A DNA stretch of 64,000 bases. Source: Candidatus Gastranaerophilales bacterium. GTDB lineage: Bacteria; Cyanobacteriota; Vampirovibrionia; Gastranaerophilales; Gastranaerophilaceae. Shown here one piece after another: positions 58,530 through 64,000 of this stretch. The stretch's first letter is position 1; every line of letters begins with the position of its first letter. The stretch lies in contig CANQNW010000009.1 in NCBI GenBank assembly GCA_947625305.1, forward strand, positions 30,829 through 94,828. The letters are read 5' to 3'. A model generated the notes under the pieces. That model was not told the DNA's origin, did no database searches, and worked only from the letters and a program-made list of their open reading frames with translations. A program made the position numbers and the translations under genes.

Positions 58530-60189
58530 ATTTATTAACTATTAATTCTTTTATTATATTTACTGCTTTTGTAATTGATTTATCCCAATCATTATATTTA
58601 TCGTTGACAATCGGTTTAACGGATTTATACCAGCCGCAGTCTTCACCTGTTAAATCATACCACCTGAATTCATAATGATAATTGAAAATAGCAATTGCCC
58701 TTTTACCTATTGCCCCGGCCAGATTTAAAATACAATTATCACTTGTTAATATAATATCGGTATTCTCTATTGCTGCTGCAGTATCGGCAAAATTATTAAA
58801 ATCTTTTGCTATATTTATTATTTTATGATTTTTGAAACATTTTAATTTTTCATCTTCAATATCTTTTGTAAAACAATAAATTTCAACATCATCGAGTTTG
58901 TCTAATATTGTTAGTTTCTCAATAGGAATATTCCTTTTTGCATTAGCACTTACTCCTTCAAAGGCAATACCTATTTTAAATTTGTTGTCGTTAAAATATT
59001 TCTCTTTAAATTTAATAACCAGATTTTTATCGGGTTTGATGTAACCGCCTTCTACGGAAATATTAACTTTAGTTAAATCTAAAACAATAGGTAATGACAT
59101 ACAGGGAACATGATAATCAAAATTCATATCTTTTACGGATTTCGTTTTAGGACTTTGAACTTCAACCCCAAATTCATTATCTTTTACCAATTCATATGCA
59201 TCATTTTGTATATAGTAAATAACATGTTTCGCCAGCTTTATTAATCTTGGCACATATCCAAACATTAAAAAGTTGTCGCCGAAACCCTGTTCATAATGCA
59301 CTAAAAGTGTTTTATCCGATAAATCTTCTTTTCCCGTCCATTCAGGTTTATCAATTTTAGGATATATAGTCATATTATCCTTTCTAAACCTTGAATTATA
59401 ATACTTTTTCCAGCCTTCAATGTCGCCATTTCTCATGCAGGAGGCACTATAAGTAAACTCATCATCCGCATTCATATATCCTAAATTAATATATTCAGTC
59501 CAATATTTTTTTTCCGTTTCAAAATCCTTATGTTTCATTGCTGCAACAATAGTATTTTTTAAATATATTTTACTTCGTGGTTCTGCTTTTAGCGATTTTG
59601 AAAAATATTTAAGTGATAATTCCGCATCCTTAGGATTTTCACCTTTTTTACAATATTTATTAAAATAATGACAGCCAAGTGTATTATTATCTACAGCATC
59701 AGCTGTTTTGTTAGCTTTATTCAGATATTTATTGTAATACCAAATTGCTAAGTTATATTTTTCATTTTTATTGTATGCCGAACTTAAGGTTTTATAATTA
59801 TCTGAACTCTTTTCAATAGAAAGAAGATTTTTTGCCAAATCTAATTCCAAATCAAATTCGTTTATACTATCTAGACATTTAATATAGTTATTAAGATTTT
59901 TTGTATCCGTTTTATCGAGTTCAAATATTTTTTTATAACATATTAGTGCATTTGTGTAATCTTTTTTTTCATTAAAATTTTTTGCACACTCAGCTAACTT
60001 TTCCGTAAATTCTTTTTTTGAATAATTTATTTCTTTATTAACTTCTTTAGATAATTTTTTATTTTTTTTTAAAGATTTTAAATCTTTTTGATAATTGTCA
60101 TAGGTTTTAATAGCTTCATTTATTTTATTTTCTTTTATTAATGAAGTTATTAAGGCTCTGTCTAATTTTTTTTCAATAAATTTATTCAC
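58528..60189 (-). CDS. TPR-repeat glycosyltransferase (GT9/GT41-like C-terminal domain)
   Basis: The 553-residue protein has TPR-like helices in residues 1-270 (DYTNALICYKKIFELDKTDT, NLAIWYYNKYLNKANK). The C-terminal glycosyltransferase-like domain includes LLVHYEQGFGDNFLMFGYVP, KFKIGIAFEGVSANAKRNIP, the donor-site region TDIILTSDNCILNLAGAIG and AIFNYHYEFRWYDLTG. The C-terminal pattern matches the heptosyltransferase-like half of TPR-glycosyltransferases that modify proteins or lipids. The usual His/Glu of classic GT9 is partly replaced here by TSDN. It is a good candidate to modify the Thr-rich tails of the two adjacent proteins. Target and sugar are unknown. Confidence 0.7.
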   Translation of the reverse strand: MNKFIEKKLDRALITSLIKENKINEAIKTYDNYQKDLKSLKKNKKLSKEVNKEINYSKKEFTEKLAECAKNFNEKKDYTNALICYKKIFELDKTDTKNLNNYIKCLDSINEFDLELDLAKNLLSIEKSSDNYKTLSSAYNKNEKYNLAIWYYNKYLNKANKTADAVDNNTLGCHYFNKYCKKGENPKDAELSLKYFSKSLKAEPRSKIYLKNTIVAAMKHKDFETEKKYWTEYINLGYMNADDEFTYSASCMRNGDIEGWKKYYNSRFRKDNMTIYPKIDKPEWTGKEDLSDKTLLVHYEQGFGDNFLMFGYVPRLIKLAKHVIYYIQNDAYELVKDNEFGVEVQSPKTKSVKDMNFDYHVPCMSLPIVLDLTKVNISVEGGYIKPDKNLVIKFKEKYFNDNKFKIGIAFEGVSANAKRNIPIEKLTILDKLDDVEIYCFTKDIEDEKLKCFKNHKIINIAKDFNNFADTAAAIENTDIILTSDNCILNLAGAIGKRAIAIFNYHYEFRWYDLTGEDCGWYKSVKPIVNDKYNDWDKSITKAVNIIKELIVNK

Positions 60190-60258
60190 TTTATCTCCCC
60201 TGTATTTTAAAATAATAAAACATATTTAAAAAGTTTTTTACCTTCAAATATATGATAA

Positions 60259-61416
60259 TTATTTTTCGGGCAGATATTTTATAAAATATGAAAATAAAAG
60301 CGGAATGAAGGTCATTAATAATAATATATTAATAATTCCGCACTTTTCGGCTAAAATGCTTATAACAGGAAGGATTATTCCTATAACACCCCAGCTGAAT
60401 CCGCCAATAAAACCTGAAATCATACTTTTAAATTCAGGCATAAGCTTTTGTGCTAACGACATATTAACGGGAACCGCAAGAAAACTTACAAAACCTATAA
60501 GTATAAATGATATTAAACCGATAATCCCGCTCCCTTTGCAAAGATAAAAGATTATTCCTAAAGGAGTTACTGTTATTAAAGATATATAAAAAACATTTCT
60601 TATCCCTGCTTTTCGCTCTAATATAGGGCTTGTTATAACTCCTAATGCACCAGCAAGCATAAATATTAATAATATTATCCCGATTTTAGATACGTTAAAA
60701 TTTATGGATTTCCAATAAAACGGCAGAATAATTGAAAATGATGATACAACAAATGATTTAACTATAGATGCAAAAACTAAGATGGCAACAGGCTTATTTT
60801 TAAATATTTCTTTTAGGGCATTTATAAGTGATACTTTGGGTTTTTCAATACTTTTGTTATTTAATTTCGGAATGGTTTTTAATATGTAAAAGGCAAAAAT
60901 AATTCCGAAAAAACAGGCAAAAGGAAGTTTATTTAATCCCCAAAATTCGGTTATACCTGATGAAATAGCAGGCCCTAAAGCAAACCCGAAAGTCCCGAGT
61001 GCTATAAAAAAACTCATATCTTTATTTGTTGACAGTTCGTTAGAATAATTGGAAACTATACTTGTTGCCTGCGGATGATAAAATGCAACTCCCATATGTC
61101 CTAATATTAAACATATTATTAAAGTATATATATTATGTGCAATTCCGAGAAATGATAAGAATATGCTTGCCATAAGCATTCCCCAGAAAATAAAAAATCT
61201 TCTCTGCCAACGGTCTGCAATATAACCGAAAAAAGGCTGAGATAATGAAGATGATAAATTGGAGATTGATATCAAAAGAGTGGCTATTGCCATTGATATA
61301 CCGATTTTAGCCGCTATAAAAGGCATAATCGGGTTTAAAAACCCTGAATACGCATCAATGGTAAAATGTCCCGCTGCAAGTGTATTTATTATTTTTTTAG
61401 TGTTTTTATCTTCCAT
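60259..61416 (-). CDS. MFS transporter, fosmidomycin-resistance (Fsr) type
   Basis: The 385-residue protein has 12 membrane spans and the MFS loop-2/3 motif GYIADRWQRRFFIFWGMLM. The start region, HFTIDAYSGFLNPIMPFI, and GHMGVAFYHPQATSIVSNY are distinctive for the Fsr-like subfamily of drug efflux proteins. Members export fosmidomycin and other small molecules by proton antiport, but many have no known substrate. The gene lies 1 bp downstream of the AICAR-transformylase-like gene, so the two are probably translated together. The 69 bp before the next gene hold no clear terminator. Confidence 0.85.
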   Translation of the reverse strand: MEDKNTKKIINTLAAGHFTIDAYSGFLNPIMPFIAAKIGISMAIATLLISISNLSSSLSQPFFGYIADRWQRRFFIFWGMLMASIFLSFLGIAHNIYTLIICLILGHMGVAFYHPQATSIVSNYSNELSTNKDMSFFIALGTFGFALGPAISSGITEFWGLNKLPFACFFGIIFAFYILKTIPKLNNKSIEKPKVSLINALKEIFKNKPVAILVFASIVKSFVVSSFSIILPFYWKSINFNVSKIGIILLIFMLAGALGVITSPILERKAGIRNVFYISLITVTPLGIIFYLCKGSGIIGLISFILIGFVSFLAVPVNMSLAQKLMPEFKSMISGFIGGFSWGVIGIILPVISILAEKCGIINILLLMTFIPLLFSYFIKYLPEK

Positions 61417-61417
61417 A

Positions 61418-62392
61418 TTAATGTTTTAAATGTCTTATCCCTGTTGTAATCATTGCAATATTATATTTATCTGATGCTTTAAAGACTTCAATATCTTTAC
61501 TGCCTCCCCCGGGTTGTATAATCCCTGCAATTCTGCCTTGGGCTGCCGCATATATATTATCAATCGTAGGTATAAATTCATCTGAAGCGCAAACGGCATC
61601 TTTTGAACCGTCACAGGCTTTATTTAATGCAAGTTCTAATGCATCCAGTCTGCTTGTCTGCCCCTGCCCTATCCCTATTGCTTTAAAATCTTTTGCAATG
61701 ACAATTGCCTTTGATTTTGCGTGTTTTACTATCTTCCAGGCAAAAATCATATCTTCTATCATTTCTGCAGTCGGTTTTGTTTTTGTTGCAACTTTAAAAT
61801 TATCTTTGTTTAGTTCGCCTCTGTCTTTAGTTTGAACTAATGTTCCAAAGGGTGTTATTTTTATTTCTTCGCTTATATATTTTTTGTAATCTTCTAAGCT
61901 TGTATTTAATTTAATTATAATAAGATTTTCATATTTATTTAACAAATCAAGCGCTTTAGGAGTATAATCGGGCGCAATGATAACTTTTAAATACCTTGAG
62001 GCAAGTTTTTTTACCAGATTTTCATTAACCACTTGCGAAAACCCCGCTGTTCCTTCAAATGTGCTTAACGGGTCGCAATCTATGGCTTTCAGCCAGGCTT
62101 CTTCAATGTCTTTACCTAATGCAGCCCCGCAAGGGCCGTTATTTTTGACTATAATACAAGCACAAACATCATAAAATTCGCTTAAAATATTTGTACAAAC
62201 CGTCATATCGTTTATATTATTGTATGAAAGTTCCTTTTTATTTATTATTTCATAGTCAATGGTATTATCGGTATGATACATATACGCATATTGATGCGGA
62301 TTTTCTCCGTATTTCAAGTCAACCGTATCTTTTATATTTAACGATGAAGAATTATCTCTAATCCATTCACTTAATAATTGTGATTTTTCCAT
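61418..62392 (-). CDS. Stand-alone AICAR transformylase-like protein (PurH C-terminal domain)
   Basis: The 324-residue protein matches the AICAR formyltransferase part of PurH. Visible are LKYGENPHQYAYMY, TFEGTAGFSQVVNENLVKKL, IGQGQTSRLDALELALNKAC and the end IIQPGGGSKDIEVFKASDK followed by GIRHLKH. The N-terminal IMP cyclohydrolase domain of about 190 residues is absent, with only 26 residues before LKYGENPHQ. At the catalytic site, where E. coli has Lys-His-Ala-Asn-Pro-Cys-Gly, the sequence is KNNGPCG at 83-89, so the catalytic His is replaced by Asn. It could be a specialised or altered-activity paralogue of PurH. The gene is 8 bp after proC and immediately before an MFS gene. Confidence 0.8.
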   Translation of the reverse strand: MEKSQLLSEWIRDNSSSLNIKDTVDLKYGENPHQYAYMYHTDNTIDYEIINKKELSYNNINDMTVCTNILSEFYDVCACIIVKNNGPCGAALGKDIEEAWLKAIDCDPLSTFEGTAGFSQVVNENLVKKLASRYLKVIIAPDYTPKALDLLNKYENLIIIKLNTSLEDYKKYISEEIKITPFGTLVQTKDRGELNKDNFKVATKTKPTAEMIEDMIFAWKIVKHAKSKAIVIAKDFKAIGIGQGQTSRLDALELALNKACDGSKDAVCASDEFIPTIDNIYAAAQGRIAGIIQPGGGSKDIEVFKASDKYNIAMITTGIRHLKH

Positions 62393-62400
62393 ATTAACTC

Positions 62401-63198
62401 CTAACCTAATGATTTAGCTTTTTCCATGGTCTTTGTTATTGTTTCTTCAATAATAGCGGAAATATTTTTATCTTTAAGCACCTTATTGCCTTCTGCCGTA
62501 CATCCTCCCGGGGTCGTAACATTGATTATCAACTGCTCAGGATTAACCCCTGATTTCATAATCATCTTAGCAGAGCCTAATGCTGTTTGAGCAGACAGTT
62601 TTAAGCAGGTTTCATAATCTAAGCCGAGTTTTTCACCCGCTTTTGCCATTTCATTTATAAAATAATAATAAAAAGCAGGACCGGAACCTGATATTGCAGT
62701 AATTATATCAATATATTTTTCATCAGCCGTTATAACTTCACCCGTGCATTTAAATATATCAACGGCCGTTTTAATGTGTTTCTCTAAAGCATAATTTCCT
62801 CTGCATATTGCACTTATTCCTTCGTTTACGAGTGCGGGGGTATTCGGCATTACTCTTATTACAGGGATTTGCCCTATAATTTCTTCAATGGTTTTTATTG
62901 AAACTCCTGCTGCTATTGAAATAATTATATGCTCTTTTGTTAGATAAGGTTTAATTTCGTTTAATACATCTTTTAATATAAAAGGTTTTACCGCTAAAAT
63001 TATTACCTTAGCACTTTTAACTATATCTGAATTATTTAATGATGTATTAACATTAAAATCTTTTTTTAACGAATTTAATGTTTCTTGAGTTTTAGCGGAT
63101 ACATAAATATTTTCATTAAGACATAAATTTGAATTAATAAGCCCTTTTATAATTGCACAAGCCATTTTCCCGCCGCCGATAAAACCTGTTTTGTTCAT
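62401..63198 (-). CDS. proC: Pyrroline-5-carboxylate reductase
   Basis: ProC catalyses the last step of proline synthesis, using NADPH. The 265-residue protein begins with the Rossmann motif GFIGGGKMACAIIKGL. It continues with VILAVKPFILKDVL, IISIAAGVSIKTIEEIIG, IPVIRVMPNTPALVNEGISA and the dimer-forming catalytic end AISGSGPAFYYYFINEM and NVTTPGGCTAEGNKVL. The length is typical. It is probably the first gene of a proC-purH-like-MFS transcript that reads away from rpmH. The sequence between 63198 and the rpmH start carries the rpmH promoter. Confidence 0.96.
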   Translation of the reverse strand: MNKTGFIGGGKMACAIIKGLINSNLCLNENIYVSAKTQETLNSLKKDFNVNTSLNNSDIVKSAKVIILAVKPFILKDVLNEIKPYLTKEHIIISIAAGVSIKTIEEIIGQIPVIRVMPNTPALVNEGISAICRGNYALEKHIKTAVDIFKCTGEVITADEKYIDIITAISGSGPAFYYYFINEMAKAGEKLGLDYETCLKLSAQTALGSAKMIMKSGVNPEQLIINVTTPGGCTAEGNKVLKDKNISAIIEETITKTMEKAKSLG

Positions 63199-63225
63199 AA
63201 TATTTAACCTTTTCTTTTTTCGAGA

Positions 63226-63254
63226 TTGACTTTCAGTTATGTCTTATTTAATAT
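63226..63254 (+). promoter_or_regulatory. Sigma-70-type promoter of rpmH
   Basis: TTGACT (63226-63231) and TAATAT (63249-63254) are separated by exactly 17 nt. Transcription would start near 63261, giving a leader of about 30 nt with AAGGAG 7 nt before the rpmH ATG. Confidence 0.65.
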
Positions 63255-63291
63255 GATATAACAAAAAACAACACATTCAAGGAGAAATAAA

Positions 63292-63444
63292 ATGAGACGC
63301 ACTTTAGAAGGAACTAAGAGAAAAAGACAAAATGTAAGCGGTTTCATGGCTCGTATGGCAACAGCAGGCGGAAGAGAAGTTCTTAACAGAAGAAGAGCTA
63401 AAGGCCGTCATCAAATTGCAATTACTGCTAAAGAACGTGCTTAA
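63292..63444 (+). CDS. rpmH: 50S ribosomal protein L34
   Basis: The 50-residue, strongly basic protein has the L34 signature: [18 protein letters not shown] followed by [20 protein letters not shown] and a short tail ending KERA. The start Met-Arg-Arg-Thr-Leu replaces the more common Met-Lys-Arg-Thr-Tyr or Phe. It is a component of the large ribosomal subunit. The ribosome site AAGGAG is strong. In most bacteria rpmH lies in front of rnpA and near dnaA; rnpA does follow here, but a terminator hairpin sits between them. dnaA is not visible in the window. Confidence 0.95.
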   Translation: MRRTLEGTKRKRQNVSGFMARMATAGGREVLNRRRAKGRHQIAITAKERA

Positions 63445-63466
63445 AAATTAAAAAAATAAATAAGAT

Positions 63467-63496
63467 AAAAAAGAACTGCATTTGCAGTTCTTTTTT
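63467..63496 (+). terminator. Terminator between rpmH and rnpA
   Basis: A 14-bp stem (AAAAAAGAACTGCA with its complement) around TT, ending in TTTTTT, lies 22 nt after the rpmH stop codon. It would stop most rpmH transcripts before rnpA. Confidence 0.8.
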
Positions 63497-63510
63497 GTTA
63501 ATATTGTTTT

Positions 63511-63867
63511 ATGCTCAAAAAACAATACAGATTAAAAAAATATTCTGCCTTTATTGCAACATATAAACTTAAAAATATTGCTGCAGATAATAATGTTTGT
63601 ATTTATTTCGGCAAAGAAAAAACTTCTCCCGATATTCCTACGAAATTTGCGTTTGTTGTAAGTAAAAAAATTCATAAAAGAGCAGTCGTAAGAAATAAAA
63701 TTAAAAGATATATGAGAGAAAGTGTCCGCTTAATACTTAAAAATAATACTCTTGAGCATATTAATAAATATATGTCCATAATTTGTACAGCTAAATCCCC
63801 TTCAATTAATGCCGATTTTTTAAGCCTTAATAATTCAATTAAGGAGTTATTAGGCTCAAAATGCTGA
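63511..63867 (+). CDS. rnpA: Ribonuclease P protein component
   Basis: RnpA is the protein cofactor of RNase P, which matures the 5' ends of tRNAs. The 118-residue basic protein shows the motifs FAFVVSKKIHKRAVVRNKIK and RYMRESVRLIL, with the conserved Arg-Asn-Lys core that contacts the RNA. A TAATAT box (extended by TG) ends 6 nt before the ATG, directly after the terminator of rpmH, so rnpA may have its own leaderless promoter. The yidD/yidC genes that usually follow are outside the window. The remaining bases (63868-64000) are AT-rich with no gene. Confidence 0.92.
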   Translation: MLKKQYRLKKYSAFIATYKLKNIAADNNVCIYFGKEKTSPDIPTKFAFVVSKKIHKRAVVRNKIKRYMRESVRLILKNNTLEHINKYMSIICTAKSPSINADFLSLNNSIKELLGSKC

Positions 63868-63923
63868 TATAATAAGCGTTTCAGTATTTTATATACAACA
63901 TGGTAAATCATATTTAAATACTA

Positions 63924-63944
63924 AGTATATATATTATATATACT
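63924..63944. repeat. AT-rich inverted repeat downstream of rnpA
   Basis: AGTATATATA and TATATATACT form 10-bp arms around one base. It may be a weak hairpin after rnpA, but it consists only of A/T pairs apart from two G-C pairs and lacks a proper T run. Confidence 0.3.
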
Positions 63945-64000
63945 AATTAAATATTTTTTGTAACGATTTCTTAATATTTTAATTAAAAAAAGCAATTTAC

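Overview
The window is AT-rich bacterial chromosome with tightly packed genes on both strands. No tRNA, rRNA, CRISPR array, insertion sequence or prophage was recognised. The best single clue to the organism is the RNA polymerase operon at 34920-43848. Its beta' subunit is encoded by two genes (rpoC1 and rpoC2), and rpoC2 carries an insertion of about 660 residues, as in Cyanobacteriota. Lipid A and heptosyltransferase genes and an Mla/MCE lipid transporter show a two-membrane envelope. The [FeFe]-hydrogenase maturase HydF and a D-lactate-type dehydrogenase suggest anaerobic fermentation. No photosynthesis gene is present. Together these fit a non-photosynthetic member of the phylum (Vampirovibrionia/Melainabacteria, possibly the gut order Gastranaerophilales). 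This assignment is inference and no search was run.

Layout. 1-5018 (+): a TonB-like protein cut by the window edge, a sigma-70-like protein, and a large zinc-ribbon/P-loop/TPR protein. 5019-12011 (-): a soluble lytic transglycosylase, a diguanylate cyclase paired with a TPR membrane protein, and a long-form gyrB. 12149-15321: a histidine phosphatase, a GNAT acetyltransferase, a ZIP metal transporter and a pilus/type II secretion inner-membrane protein. 15318-23332 (-): an envelope cluster mlaE-mlaF-mlaD-lpxK-heptosyltransferase, then an Opp-type ATPase, a D-2-hydroxyacid dehydrogenase and an LD-carboxypeptidase. 23397-26889: dnaX, smpB, two small unknown genes and a divergent phage-type repressor with a palindrome-rich control region. 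26886-34848: a Ski2-like helicase, DAHP synthase, an NDP-sugar nucleotidyltransferase, ffh, an RsuA-family pseudouridine synthase, a flavodoxin, panD and a small secreted protein. 34868-43848 (-): rpoB-rpoC1-rpoC2, ending in a long terminator hairpin. 44312-54840: an orphan sensor kinase, two sugar-type ABC permeases without partners, hydF, and a cell-wall group spoIID-murJ-tsaC. 55008-60189: two tandem paralogues with an identical 313-residue N-terminal part and different repetitive tails, next to a TPR-glycosyltransferase. 60259-63867: an MFS transporter, a stand-alone AICAR-transformylase-like protein, proC, rpmH and rnpA.

The most unusual locus is 54962-58529. Two neighbouring genes share 987 bp that are identical by eye, covering the ribosome-binding site and a duplicated, degenerate EF-hand-like domain. 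They then switch abruptly to different low-complexity tails: Gly-Pro-Thr collagen-like in one, Thr-Asp-Thr-Val and Ser-Tyr-Asp-Glu-Pro in the other. A TPR-glycosyltransferase gene converges on them and may modify the Thr-rich tails. Neither protein has a visible signal peptide. Secondary points of interest are a hairpin-rich rpoB leader with a tandem 21-bp repeat, face-to-face promoter-like elements at the small repressor locus, several genes whose -10 box lies only 6-9 nt before the start codon, and six convergent gene pairs whose stop codons overlap by exactly four bases.
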